In this document: one piece after another, positions 24,038-37,593 of the stretch
How positions within the stretch are numbered: the stretch's first letter is position 1
Layout of the letters: every line of letters begins with the position of its first letter
Origin: Sapria himalayana
Lineage: Eukaryota > Streptophyta > Magnoliopsida > Malpighiales > Rafflesiaceae
Direction of reading: 5' to 3'
NCBI GenBank assembly: GCA_029783825.1
Contig: JAREIK010008079.1
Span: 1 to 64,000, forward strand
Length of the DNA stretch: 64,000 bases
The notes under the pieces: generated by a model
Database searches by the model: none
What the model was told of the DNA's origin: nothing
Seen by the model: the letters and a program-made list of their open reading frames with translations, nothing else
Made by a program: the position numbers and the translations under genes

Positions 24038-27000
24038 GAAAAAATAATAAAAATAAATTTTATGTTATTTTATTTTTTAAATAAAACCTATAAACCACTA
24101 AATCCATACACAGTTATATCACTATAATCCTAAACACCGTAATGCCTAAATACATAAACCATTAAACCGCTATATACTACTGAATAATTAATAAAATGAA
24201 TTTTTATTTCAATTTATTATTATTTTAAATATTCATTTTAATTATTTATTAGTTTATTTTTTAAAAAAATTTTATTACAAAATAAATTACAAGTGCAACA
24301 CATATAATTTAAATAATTTGTTTTTAATAAAAAAAATATATACGCTTATAAAAGAAGTATTATTAAAAATTAAAAATTATTATCAACTAATATATTTTAC
24401 TTTAATTTTGAATCAATTTGGGTTTTGTAAATATTTTTTAATTAATATCTATCTTATTATAAATAATTTATTAATTTAATTTTTGATCATTATTATAATA
24501 TCTATTAATAAAATTGTTTATATTTATTTTATTTGATATAGAATTATTAAAATTATTATAACTAAATATTGTATTCAAATTTCAAAAAATTTTAAATATT
24601 ATTAAATTTCAAAGGTTATAATATTTGAAAATGATAAAAAATTACAATTTTTATTTGTTATTTTATTGTTTAAAAAATCCTATAAATCACTAAATGCCTA
24701 AAAATATAAATCGCTAATCTCCTAAATTACAAAACATCAAAATACTTAAACCATTAAACTGGTTTATATTAATAATAAATCAAAAATCCCGTTTTAATTT
24801 TTATTAAGTATAATTTTAAATTTTTATTTTAATTATTTATTAGTTTATTTTTATATAAATATTAATTACAAAATAAATTATTAGTGAGACAGATATAACT
24901 TAAATTAAACCTGTATACCCTAAGTAATAATAATAAATCTCATTTTTTTTTTCATTATAATTTTTAATATTCATTTTAATTATTAATTTTTTATTTTTAT
25001 ATAAATATTAATTAAAAAATAAATTATGAGTTAGAAAAATATAATTTATGTATATTATTTTTAATCAAAAAAAAAATAGATAAACTTTTTAAAATAATAA
25101 AAAATTTCAAAACAAAAAATTATTATATAGTAATATATTTTGGTTTGCTTATTAATCATTTTATATTTTGTAATTATATTTTAATTAATATCTATCTTAT
25201 TAATAATAGATTATTAATTTATTTTTTGATCATTATTAGAATATTTATCACTAAAATTGTTTATGTTGAAATATGATATATAAATATATTGATTATTATA
25301 ACTAAATATTGAATTCACTTTTGAAAAAAATTTCAAAATTATTATATTTTCAAATGTTATTACCTTTGAAAATATCAAAAAATAATAAAAATAAATGTTT
25401 TGTTATTTTATTTTTTAAATAAACCTATAAACAAATAAATGCATAGACAATTAAATCAGTAAAAACCCAAACCCAATAATACCTAAATACATAAACCATT
25501 AAACTGCTATATAATACATAATAATTAATAAATCTAATTTTAATATCTATTTATTATAGTTTATATATTCATTTTAATTATTTATTAGTTTATTTTTATA
25601 GAAATATTTATTATATAATAAATTATGAGTGTGACAAATATAATTTAAATAATTTATTTATAATCAAAAAAAATATATACGCTTATAAAAGAAGTAAAAA
25701 TTTAAAAATTAAAAATTATTATCCAGTAATATATTTTACTTTAATTTTGAATCAATTTGGGTTTTGTATATATTTTTTATTTAATATCTATTTTATTATT
25801 AATAGTTTATTAATTTAATTTTTGATCATTATTATAATATCTATCAATAAAATTATTTTATTGATTTAATAAAACCAATAACCACTAATGCCTAAAAACC
25901 TAAATTAATAAATCCTAAAAGACAAAACCTCTAAATCTTTAAACCATTAAACTAGTATACATTAATAAAATATCATAAATATCATTTTAATTTTTATACA
26001 ATATAATTTTAAATTTTTATTTTATTTAATTTTCATTTTATTTTTAGAGAAATTTTAATTACAAAATAAATTATTAGTAAGACAGATCTAAATTAAATTA
26101 GACCGGTATATACTAAATAATAAATAATAAATCTCATTATTTTAATTATAATTTTAAATATTCATTTTAATTATTTATTTATTTATTTTTATATAAATAT
26201 TAATTACAAAATAATTTATGAGTTACACAAATATAATTTATGTAAATTATTTTTCATCAAAAAATTATAGATAAACTTTTTAAAAGAAAAAAAAAATTCA
26301 AAACAAAAAATTATTATATAGAAATATATTTTGCTTTGCTTCTGAATCATTTCAGGTTTTGTAATTATATTTTAATTGACATCTATCTTTTTAATAATTG
26401 ATTATTAAGCTATTTTTTCATCATTATTAGAATATTTATCAATAAAAATGTTTTTATTGAATTTATATGATATATAAATATAATGATTATTATAACTAAA
26501 TAGTGTATTCACTTTTGAAAAAAATTTAAAATTATTATATTTTCAAAGGTTATAATCTTTGAAAATGTGAAAAAATAAAAAAAAATATTTTTTCTTTGTT
26601 ATTCTATTGTTTAAATAAAACCTATACAAAACTAAATGCCTAAGCATTTAAATCACTAAACTACAAAATCTTGATTCCTCTATATAGATAATCCTTTAAA
26701 TAGGTATACCCTAAATAATAATTAATAAATTTCAGTTTTTTTTGTTTTCATTATAATTTAAAAAATTCATTTTGATTGTTTAGTTTATTATTTTTATATA
26801 TGTATTAATTCAAAAATAAATTATTAGTTAAAAATATAATTTATAAAAATTATTTTTAATCAAAAAATTGATAAGCTTATAAAAAGAATAATAATTTAAA
26901 AACAAATAATAATTATTTAGTATAATATTTTTCTTTGATTCTGAATCATTTTAGGTTTTTATTTTATATTTTAAGTAATATCAACCTTATTCATAATAGA

Positions 27001-29561
27001 TTTTTAATTTATTTTTTTAATAATTATTAGAATATCTATCAATAAAATTGTTTATATTGAATTTTTATGATATATAATTATTATGATTATTATAAATAAA
27101 TATTGTATTCACTTTTTAAAAAAATTTAAAAATTATTATTTTTTCAAATGTTATAATCTTAAAAAATGAGAAAAAATAATAAAAATATATTTTTAGTTAT
27201 TTTATTTTTTAAATAAAACCTATAGACCATTAAATGCTTACTTACTTAAATTAGTAAGCTCATAAACCCCGAAACCCCTAAATACATAAACATTTTAACA
27301 TCAATATACTACTTAATAAATAATAAATCTCATTTTTATTTCTATTTATTATAATTTTAAATATTTATTTTAATTATTTATAGTTAAATTTTTAGAAAAA
27401 TTAATTACAAAATAAATTTTGAGTGAGACAAATTTTATTTAAATAATTTATTTTTAATCAAAAAAATATAAGCTTATAAAAAGAATAAAAAATTTAAAAA
27501 TTAAATATTATTATTTACTAATATATTTTGATTTGATTTTGAATCATTTTGTGTTATGTAAACATATTTTAATTAATATTTATATTATTAATTTTGTTTA
27601 TTAATTTAATTTTTGATCATTATTATATTATCTATCATTAAAATTTTTTATATTGAATTTATATGATATATAATTAGTAAGATTAATATAATTATACATA
27701 GTAATCACATTTCACAAAAATTAAAAAATTATTTTATTTCTAAAGGTTATAACCTTTGAAAATAATAAAAAATCAAAAAAAAAATTTATTTTTATTATTA
27801 TATAAATAAAACCTAAAAACCACTAAATACCCAAAAACATAAATCGATAAGCTCCTAAACGACAAAACTCCTAAATAACCAAACCATTAAACCGGGATAC
27901 CAGATATAATAAATAATAAATATCATTTTAATTTCTATTCATTATAATTTTAAATATTCATTTTAATTATTTATTAGTTTATTTGTTATAGAAATATTAA
28001 TTACAAAATAAATAATGAGAAAGATAACTATAATTTTAATAATTTATTTTTAGTAATATATTTAACTTTGATTTTGAATCATTATATATAGGTTTTGCAA
28101 TTATATTTTACTTGCTATCAATTTTATTAAGAATAGTTTATTAATATATTATTTGATCAATTTTATAATATCTAACAATAATATTACTTATATTGAATTT
28201 AAATGTCTTATAATTATTAAGATTATTATTACTAAATATTATATTTACATTTGAAAAAAATTTAAAAATTATTATATTTTCCAAGGTTATAACCATCAAA
28301 AATGATAAAAAATAACAAAAATTATTTTTTTATTATTTTTTTATTTTATTATTTAAATAAAACTTATAAACTACTAAATGCCTAAACATTTAAATCTCTA
28401 GACTCCTAAGCCCCAAAACCCCCTAAATACTTAAACCATTAAACCTATATAACCTAAATAATTAATAATAAATCTCATTTTTATTTGTATTCAATATAAT
28501 TTTAAATATTCATTTTAATTATTTTTTAGTTTATTTTTATAGATATTAATTACAAAATAAATAATGAGTGAGAAATATATAATTTAAATAAATTATTTTT
28601 TATAAAAAAAAATATAAGCTTATTAAAATAAACAAAATTTCAAAAATTTAAAATTTTAATTATTAATATAATTTACTTTTATTTTAAATTATTTTGAGTT
28701 CTGCAAATATATTTTAATTAATATCTATCTTATTAATAATAGTATATTAATTTATTTTTTGATCATCAAAATAATATATATTAATTAAATTTTTTATATT
28801 GAATTTACATCAAATATAATTATTAAGATTATTATAACTAAGTATTGTATTCATATTTTAGAACTATTAAAAAATTAATATATTTTCAAAGGTTATAAGC
28901 TTTGAAAATCACGAAAATTCATAAAAATAATTTTTTTGTTATTTCATTGATTAAATAAAACCTATATATCAATAAATAAAACCTAAATGTGTAAACATAT
29001 AAATCAATAAATTCATTAACCCAAAAACAACAATAAACTTAAACCATTAAATAGGTATACCCTAAATAATAAATCATAAATCTCTTTTTTATTAGTATTC
29101 ATTATAATTTTACATATACATTTTAATATTTTATTAGTTTATTTTTATAGAAATATAAATTAAAAAATAAATTAATAGTTACACAAATATAATTTAAATA
29201 ATTTATTTTTCATCAAAAAATATATATGCTTATAAATGGATACAAAAATTTAAAAATTTAAAATTAATATTTAGTAAAATATTTCACGTTGATTTTGAAT
29301 CATTTTATGTTTTGTAAATATATTTTAAATAATATTTATCTTTTAATAATTGTTTATTAATCTTTTGTGTGATCATTATTATAATATATATCAATATAAT
29401 TATTTATATTCAATTTACAAGATATATAATTATTAAGATTATCATAACTAAATATAGTATTCACATTTTAAAAAAAATTTAAAAACTGTTATAGTTTCAA
29501 AGGTTATATTAAATTTTTTGTTATTTTATTTTTTAAATAAAACCTATAAACCACTAAATGC

Positions 29562-29709
29562 TAGGGGTGCTCATGGGACAGAACGGGATGGGGATTACAA
29601 ATCTCTAGTCCTTTCCCCCAGTTCGGATATTTTTTTTGAAGATCGAGACCCGTCCCATAGGTTGAAAATAAATGGACGGGATGGGACGGAGATCGGGGAT
29701 TTTGTGTAG
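29562..29709 (-). repeat. hAT terminal and subterminal repeats
   Basis: The terminal TAGGGGTG is followed by G-rich words (GGGACAGAACGGGATGGGG; GGACGGGATGGGACGG) like the subterminal transposase-binding repeats of plant hAT elements. The opposite terminus is not present in the window. Confidence 0.7.
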
Positions 29710-30528
29710 GATAAAACGGTTCCAGGACAGAATGGAGTACAGACGTTTTTTTTTAATTTATTTTCTTCAAACCAGCCAAGTTAGTTCACGGCGAAACCTT
29801 TCTTTGTACCATTTATCATTCCTTCGTTATGTATCTTTCAAACTCAAATAGGGCCAATTTTGTTTTGTCAAATAGGCTGAATACCACAAACGAGTTCATT
29901 TACCTTGTCAAAAGCTTTGATGTGCAGAAAAGGATAGAAATGATAAATAGAATGGGACTGAGTTGTGTGCTTAATTTAGTTCATTATTTTGTCACAAGTT
30001 GGCATTGTTCAGCTGAGTGAAAGTTAACCATAATAGCAATACTACATTTTTTAAACAATTACTTAAAATATTAAGTAATAGCTTAAGATGACCACAAACA
30101 TTGGTAGCAGTGATTACTACTTAAGTAAATGCTAAAATTAGGCAGCTTAATATAACAAAAAAATAAACTAATAACAACCATAATAATAATCATTTCAAAT
30201 GTCCATCACGGAACAGCAACGAAAATCCAAACCCAATTAATTATCTCTTCTACAACTCCTCCCTTTTCTTCCTCCACTGTAGAAGGACAACCAAAGATGA
30301 AAACGTGTTAATCATGTAGACATAAATTTCTAAGATGAAAGAGTAATAAAAAACAAAATATAACCTTATAAAATTTAATACACCCATTCCAAATTTAGTT
30401 GGCCAACTATAGTTGGAAGAATATTTCGATCATGAGACCCCTCTAAATATTCTAATTGAACCATATTTTTATTAAATTGAATGAATAAAATAAGTAAAAG
30501 TGAAATTAAAATTAACAAGATTTGTATA

Positions 30529-31963
30529 CTAAGCTGATTCATTATCATCAATGTCTTGAACTAATTCTTCAATTTCAATAATTTTGTTTGAGCCTCTCAA
30601 CCAATCTTGTAGACATATGAGAACTTCAGCTGTAATAGGTGTTAAAGAACTCCTATATTTTTCTAAAGTTTTCTCCCCAGTGCTAAATGTAGATTCATAG
30701 GCCACAAAAGATGCTTGGATAGAAAATACATCCTTTGCTACATTTTCCAAAGAAGGATGCCTAACCTCATTTACCATCCACCAGTTTAGAAGATCAAAAT
30801 CAATTCTATTTTTTTCAAGTTTGTCCTCCAAGTACCTATCCAACTCTTCAAAAGCCGCAACTTTTTGTTCTTTCTCCAAATCAACAAAAAAAATTATCAA
30901 CATAAGTATCACTACCATCAAAGAAATCATAATTTTTTTTCAACACAGTAGAAGAGAAATCATCTTCTTTTGATTCATCTTCATTTAAATCTTTATAATC
31001 ATCCGTCATCTCATTTAAAGCATTAATAACCTTTTTCACCCAATTTTTAGCCAATTCCTCTTCATAATGCTAAGTGTACTTAACCTTTAGATATTTGAGC
31101 TTATATCTAGGATCCAACACTACTGCTAAAAAAAGCATAATATTTGTTGACTAAAGAGAACCCCAATATTTGTTGAATTTATGCCTCATTTTCATACCCA
31201 TTTCAGACACCATTGTATCTTTTCTATTTTCACAAAGCTCAATTTTTTTCAAAATTCCAATAATCTGAGGAAAATAAACACTAGAGGTAGAATATAATGA
31301 GCCAGAAAATTTACAAGTTACATCATAAAAAGTTTTCAAGAAACATGCCAAAATTTTGGCATTTGTTCAGTCTCTCTCAGTTGGAATATTTGAACCAAAC
31401 TCCTTCAAAAACCTTTTGTCTTTGTCCTCCAACTTATTAAAGTCTTTTTGATATTTTATATCGGTTTGTAGCATCAAATAAGTTGAATTCCATCTTGTAG
31501 GACAATCTAATTGCAATGAAGATACATATGTCATGTTTGCTTCTTCAACACATAACTTAAACATATCTAATCTTTTAGTACTACTCCTCACATATTTCAC
31601 CACACCTTTAATTTTTTGAATAGCACCCTCAACTACTGCAATGCCATCTTTCACAATTAAGTTTAGGATATGAGCACAACATCTCATATAAAAATGCTCG
31701 CCCCTCAAAGGTATAACACTTTTCTTCACAAGCCTTTTTTTCAATTATTCAACTTCAACATCATTATTTGATGCATTGTCAACAGTAATGAACATCAACT
31801 TTCTCAATCCCCAATCATTCATGCAAAACTCAATAGCATTTCTAATATTAACTCCAGAATGACTTTTAATTACACAAAAGTTCAAAAGCCTTTTATGCAT
31901 ATTCTATTGAGAATCAATGAAATGAACAGTCAAACATATATAAGACAAATTGTGAATGCTAGT
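30529..31963 (-). pseudogene. hAT transposase (RICESLEEPER/Ac-like), decayed C-terminal two thirds
   Basis: Read on the minus strand from 31963. Visible family motifs in order: SYICLTVHFIDSQ, SGVNIRNAIEFC, FITVDNASNND (the second Asp of the RNase-H-like catalytic triad), RCCAHILNLIVKDGI, DCPTRWNSTYLML, FLKTFYDVTCKFSGSLY, KYWGSL, AVVLDPRYKLKYLK, then the hAT dimerisation domain with ELDRYLEDK, FDLLNWWMVN, and YESTFSTG carrying the catalytic Glu, ending in RSSLTPITAEVLICLQDWLR. One reading frame from 31963 has in-frame stops at 31904-31906 (TAG), 31745-31747 (TAA), 31367-31369 (TGA), 31151-31153 (TAG) and 31070-31072 (TAG). A frameshift at the 8-base A/T run 30886-30893 then moves to the frame of the last domain, which ends at the stop at 30529-30531. 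The start, BED finger and first Asp are lost at the junction. It cannot make transposase; it could at most supply a short dimerisation-domain peptide, for which there is no evidence. Confidence 0.93.
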
Positions 31964-34660
31964 TCTATTATTAATAAGATAGATATCAATTAAAATATAA
32001 TTACAAAACCTTAAATAATTCAAAAGCAAAGCAAAATATATTACAATATAATACTTTTTTTATTAATTTTTTTTATTTTAAAAAGTTTATCTATATTTTT
32101 TGATTAAAAATAATTTATATAAATTATATTTGTCTAACTCATAATCTATTTTTTATTAATATTTATATAAAAATAAACAAATAAATAATTAAAATGAATA
32201 TTTAAAATTATAAAGAAAACAATGAGATTTATTATTTATTATTTAGGGTAGACCAATTTAATTTTAATTATATCTGTCTCACTAATAATTTATTTTGTAA
32301 TTAATATTTCTATAAAAATAAACTGATAAATAATTAAAATAAAAATTTAAATTATATTTAATAAAAATTAAAATGATATCTATGATTTATTATTAATTTA
32401 TACGAGTTTAATGGTTTAAGTATTTAACTGTTTTATCATTTGAAAATTTTGCGATTTATGTTTTTAGGCATTTAGTGGTTTATAGGTTTTATTTAAACAA
32501 TAAAATAATAAAAAAAATTTTATAATGTTTTCTCATTTTCATAGGTTATAACCTTAGAAAATATAATAATATTTAAAATTTTTTTAAATGTAAATATAAT
32601 ATTTTATTTATAATAATATTAATAATTATATATCATATAAATTGAATATAAACAATTTTATTGAAAGATATTATAATAATGATCAAAAATTAAATTAATA
32701 AACTATTAATAAAAAGAAAGAAAATAATTAAAAAATATTTACAAAACCCAAATTGATTCACAATTAAAGTAAAATATATTACTGGATTATAATTTTAAAT
32801 TTTAAATTTTTACTTCTTTTATAAGCATATATATATTATTTCATTAAAAATAAATTATTTAAATTATATTTGTCGTACTCATAATTTATTATGTAATAAA
32901 TATTTCTATTAAAATAAACCAATAAATAATTAAAATTAATATTTAAAATTATAATAAATAGAAAAAAAATTAGATTTATTATTTCTTATGTATTATATAT
33001 CTGCTTAATGGTTACTGTATTTAGGCATTACGGGGTCTAGGAGTTTACTTATTTAACTATGTATGCATTTAGTAGTTTATAGGTTTTATTTAAAAAATAA
33101 AAAAATAAAAAATTTTTATTTATTATTTTTTGATATTTTCAAAGTTTATAACCTTTGATAATATAATAATTTTTAAATTTTTTTCAAAAGTGAATTCAAT
33201 ATTTAGTTATAATAATCATTATATTTATATTTCATATAAATTCAATATAAACTATTTTATTGATAAATATTCTAATAATGATCAAAAAATAAATAAATAA
33301 TCTATTATTAATAAGATAGATATCAATTAAAATATAATTACAAAACCTAAAATAATTCAAAAGCAAAGAAAAATATATTACAATATAATACTTTTTTTTA
33401 TTAATTTTTTTTATTTTAAAAATTTATCTATATTTTTTGATTAAAAATAATTTATATAAATTATATTTGTCTAACTCATAATCTATTTTTTATTAATATT
33501 TATATAAAAATAAACAAATAAATAATTAAAATGAATATTTAAAATTATAATGAAAAAAAATGAGATTTTTTAATTATTATTTCTGGTATAACAGTTTAAT
33601 TTTAATTATATCCGTCTCACTAATAATTTATTTTATAATTAATATTTCTATAAATTAAAATGATAAATAATTAAAATAAAAATAAAAATTTTAAATTATA
33701 CTGAATAAAAATTAAAATGAGATTTATGATTTATTATTAATGTATACCAGTTTAATGGTTTAAGTATTTAGATGTTTTGTCATTTGAAAATTTAACGATT
33801 TATGTTTTTAGGCATTTAGTGGTTTATAGGTTTTATTTAAACAAAAAAATAATAAAAAAAATTTTATAATTTTTTCTTATTTTCATAGGTTATAACCTTT
33901 GAAAATATAATAATATTTAAAATTTTTTTAAATGTACATATAATATTATAGTTATAATAATATTAATAATTATATATCATATAAATTCAATATAAATAAT
34001 TTTATTGATAGATATTATAATAATGATCAAAAATTAAATTAATAAACTATTAATAAAAAGATAGAAATTAATTAACAAATATTTACAAAACCCAAATTGA
34101 GTCAAAATTAAAGTAAAATATATTACTAGATAATAATTTTAAATTTTTAAATTTTTACTTCTTTTATATGCATATATATATTATTTCATTAAAAATAAAT
34201 TATTTAAATTATATTTCTCGCACTCATAATTTATTTTGAAATAAATATTTACATAAAAATAAACTAATAAATAATTAAAATGAATATTTAAAATTATAAT
34301 AAATAGAAATAAATATTAGATTTAATATTTATTATGTATTATATATCATTTTAATGGTTACTATATTTAGGCTTTACGGGGTCTAAGAGTTTACTTATTT
34401 AACTATGTATGCATTTAGTAGTTTATAAGTTTTATTTAAAAAATAAAAAAACAAAAAATTTATTTTTATTATTTTTTGATATTTTCAAAGGTTATAACCT
34501 TATAAAATATAATAATTTTTAAATTTTTTTCAAAAGATAATTTAATATTTAGTTATAATAATCATTATATTTATATATCATATAAATTCAATATAAACTA
34601 ATTTATGGATAAATATTCTAATAATGATCAAAAAATAAATTAATAATCTATTATTAATAA
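31964..34660 (-). repeat. Two dimeric satellite units of about 1.34 kb
   Basis: Sequence starting CTATTATTAATAAGATAG at 31965 recurs at about 33301 and 34639. The first two copies share long, nearly identical stretches, including the private word ATATTACAATATAATACTTTT. The repeat unit is therefore a long plus a short monomer, and 31964-33300 and 33301-34638 are recent duplicates of each other. Confidence 0.8.
33879..33906. repeat. Monomer palindrome in reversed block, one mismatch
   Basis: Same dyad as in the forward blocks, with a single mismatch: CATAGG in the left arm against CCTTTG in the right. The form CCTATG/CAAAGG is a recurrent subtype (e.g. 3025, 47940, 60225). Confidence 0.8.
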
Positions 34661-36160
34661 GATAGATATCAATTATAATATAATTACAAAATCTAAAATG
34701 ATTTAGAAGCAAAGCAAAATATATTACTATATAATAATTTTGTTTTAAATTTGTTTATCTTTTAAAAAGTTTATCTATATTATTTTGATGAAAAATAATT
34801 TATATAAATTATATTTGTGTAACTCATAATTTATTTTGTAATTAAAATTTATATAAAAATAAACAAATAAATAATTAAATTTGAATATTTAAAATTACAA
34901 TGAAAAAAAATGAGATTTATTCTTTATTATTTAGGATATACTAGTTTAATTTAAATTAGATCTGTCTCACTAATAATTTATTATGTAATTAATATTTCTA
35001 TAAAAATAAACTGATAAATAATTAAAATTAAAATTGTAGTGAATAATTAAATTAATTTATTTTATTCGTCTCTTAACTCTAGAATGATTGCTAAAGCTCT
35101 AACCAAAATAATAGGAGCTTTTACTTTATCTATATTATGTCTCATCAAATTTATGTTGAATCACTGGGCTATCAAAGGTAATTTGACTCATGTACGCAAA
35201 CAGACTAAACCAAAGTTGTACCCCTATGTGTTGAAATAGCTAGTTGTTGAGGATGCAATTTATATTCATTATTGTAATTTCTTCTAAAATATCTCTCATG
35301 CACACACTCAAAGCAATTTTTTTAAAACATAGTTCACCTCTAAAAAAATAACCACCTTGTAGCCTATTAGAACAAACTAGCCCCATGGTGGTTTGAGTAG
35401 GGCAAGAAGTATGGGCTCTCTTTCAATCAAGAATCAAAAAATTTATTTTATTGGCATGTCTAATCCTTTTTTTTATATCCTCATTGATATGAAAAGTATC
35501 ATTTCTTTATTTTTATATTAAATGAGTTATGTATACAAGCTCACAATACCTAATAAGATATAAATGAATCATATTCAAATGTATAAAAGCTTTTCATCAT
35601 TGCTCAGAATATTATTTTTGCATATTGACACTTGACGTCACAAATCAAAGGAAAAAGCCATAGTTATATTTCCAATCCCAAGAATTATAGCTATAGAAAG
35701 TTATAAAGAGTAGTACTAGAGCTTTAATTATTTCTAGGGTCATGACTTTTGCTCTTGAGGAATGTCCAAAGTTATAATCATTCCTAGAGCAATGACATTG
35801 CAAAATAAAGATAAAATGAACAAGCTATGATCATATACATTACTGTGACCCTGTATTATAGTGATTAAATATGTATTCATGATCATTCTTAGTGCCATAA
35901 CAATATATTCAACAGAGAGACACAAGTTATGGCATATTCTCAACGATATTATTTAGTTTTCTGGAGACAAAATATACAATCATGACCATTGCTAATGCTA
36001 AAAAAATCTAAAGCAAGAAAGTGACTGAATCCATAACTCACCCCTTGAGTCATGACTTTGTGTTACATATACAAAAAGATAAATTTGTGACATTTCTTAA
36101 CGTTGTGAATTTCAATTTAAATTTAACACTTAGTCATTTGATTATAAAAGTGCAAAACAT

Positions 36161-36240
36161 GAGATTTAGGATATAGGGTTTATGGAGTAGGGTTATAGTT
36201 TATGGTTTAAAGTTTAGGATTTAAAGTTTAGGGTTTATAG
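36161..36240 (-). repeat. Degenerate telomere-like tract of E2
   Basis: Complement of the E1 tract. On the plus strand it shows words such as TATAGGGTTTATGG, AGTAGGGTTATAG and GTTTAGGATTTAAAG. Confidence 0.65.
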
Positions 36241-36280
36241 TTTTTTTTTTGTTTTTTTTTTGGAAAATACACACTTTATT
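36241..36280 (-). promoter_or_regulatory. Poly(A) signal and A-tail of E2 (complement)
   Basis: On the minus strand, AATAAA (36275-36280) is followed by the spacer and an A tract (36241-36261, one interruption). It mirrors 13220-13256 in E1. Confidence 0.65.
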
Positions 36281-37119
36281 TATCATTTAGGCACACAACA
36301 TACAAGAGACTAAAAAGTTGACTAATTTAGTCCAGCCCACCTAATCCTATGCACATTAATGATTCTATGCATAAAATACATAAAAAAACATAATGCCTAA
36401 TAATTCCAAGTGTACTGATACAACTAAAATCACCTGGCATTCCCGGACTTCAGAGTTGGCATTGAGTCATTATGTGCACCGCATCCTTTGCATTCGGATT
36501 TGTCCAAGCATTTTGGACGAACCTGAATGATGCATCATATTAAAACTATGCAAATATAAGATTTTGCATGTGTGTGACATGCAGCATCAAGCATTTGCCT
36601 ATGTCATTTCTATGCAATGGAATACATGTAAAACTTAATACCCATAAATCCACAAGTCCATATCTACGGCACTTTGTCAATTCATTCTCACCTCTGAATT
36701 CCATCTTCTTTTGCTCCAATGATCCTCAAAAGAGTATCTCTTGGGTTAGAATGCTTCCTCCTCGAGCTCCAAGAAGTGGCTGTATGTTGCACCGACAAAA
36801 TATAAAAAAATATGCATGCATCGGTGTGCATGTGTGATGAGGTCTATCTCATAGTCTAATTATCTACGCGTACAACCAAGCTAGAATACAAGTAAAATTA
36901 CCAAATGATATAAATATGGGTCTTCTTCTCCAGGGAGTGTAGCATCGCCTAATGTGTATTTACAAAATGCATTAGTAGGCCCCACTTAGAGATAGTCATG
37001 GGTCCAGTTGCCCTCATTGCATGCTATATAGAGAACATACAAGATCGTGTGTGTGAGTATGTCTTGATCCGTCTCTACAAGTACATGGTGCATACAAAGT
37101 CCAAAATACAAATAAGACT

Positions 37120-37124
37120 ACAAA
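37120..37124. repeat. Left target-site duplication of solo LTR (ACAAA)
   Basis: ACAAA at 37120-37124 is repeated at 37594-37598 just outside the LTR. E1 carries the empty site GACTACAAACATAAAC (complement near 12380) with a single ACAAA. Confidence 0.9.
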
Positions 37125-37593
37125 TGCTGTATATGTAATTTGTTTTTACTTAATAATCTATTTAATATTTTTTATGTAAGTGCAGGAAAGGAAATATTAA
37201 AAGCCCGGGGATGCAGCAGTAGCACAATAACGGAGATATTTATTTTTCATATAAAACGATTTGTATTTATTTTTAATGCAGTTGTTTTTTTGACCCGGTT
37301 GAACTGTTCATCTTCCCTCTCCTCTCTCTATGTGCGATTTCGCGACTGTTTTGTGCTGCATACTGTAAGACATTCTATTTTGGTTTAAATCTGTAATGCA
37401 TAAGCATTATCTGGTGGAGGTAGCTAGTCATACTGAGCGACTAGCGAACCGCATTATTTCCTGTGTTGAATTCTCATTTTTTTGATTCTGTCATAGATGC
37501 TGTTGGATTGGGATATATATATTGCTTGTTTATGTGTTTCTTTTGTTTTCTGTTTCTTAATCCCACTACCCGTGGAAGCGCAATTACCCAACA
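37125..37593 (-). mobile_element. Solo LTR of a retrotransposon (469 bp)
   Basis: The element begins TGCTGTATATG and ends CAATTACCCAACA on the plus strand; read on the minus strand it is TGTTGGGTAATTG...ACAGCA, so it has the TG...CA ends of an LTR. It is bounded by a perfect 5-bp duplication (ACAAA). No internal domain, primer-binding site or second LTR is present, so it is the product of recombination between two LTRs. A TATATATA run lies about 75-85 bp from the TGTTGGG end, where a U3 promoter could sit. TGTTGGG termini are common in plant Copia elements, but family assignment is a guess. The open frame inside it is not a gene. Confidence 0.88.

Larger units (their letters stand above)
14443..29561 (+). 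repeat. AT-rich satellite array, forward block 2
   Basis: A 15-kb gene-free array. Palindromes occur at about 15012, 15609, 16157, 16757, 17420, 18025 and onward at mostly 550-750 bp. Monomer subtypes here recur about 27.3-27.6 kb further right: AGAACTATTAAAAAATTA near 16725 and 44325, and GATGTATGATTATTAATAAT near 21770 and 49110. The monomer near 25855 has lost its palindrome through an internal deletion. The block ends where the hAT element interrupts the word CACTAAATGC of an 8-bp tract. Confidence 0.9.
29562..31963 (-). mobile_element. hAT-superfamily DNA transposon, 5'-truncated
   Basis: The left edge (3' end of the element relative to its transposase) starts TAGGGGTGCTCATGGGAC, a typical hAT terminus, followed by GGGA/GGGACGG-rich subterminal sequence to about 29700. 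The preceding CTAAATGC (29554-29561) would be the 8-bp target duplication, but there is no partner because the other end is missing. Region 29710-30528 is non-coding 3' sequence. The transposase remnant occupies 30529-31963. At about 31963 the element stops in mid-coding sequence and reversed satellite begins. The BED zinc finger, the first catalytic Asp region and the second terminal repeat are all absent. Confidence 0.9.
31964..35055 (-). repeat. AT-rich satellite, reversed block 1
   Basis: The satellite resumes in opposite orientation directly at the hAT break (CTATTATTAATAAGATAG). Palindrome-type sites are near 32548, 33150, 33893 and 34490. The spacings of about 600, 743 and 597 bp show alternation of short and long monomers. 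The part next to E2 matches the flank right of E1, including the TAGATCTGTCTCACTAATAA segment. Confidence 0.9.

Noticed and set aside
29829..30020. 63-codon plus-strand frame inside the hAT element
   Set aside because: It is in the 3' non-coding part of the transposon on the opposite strand to the transposase, with no recognisable motif.
37140..37388. 82-codon open frame near the inverted insert
   Set aside because: It lies wholly within the solo LTR, which is non-coding.
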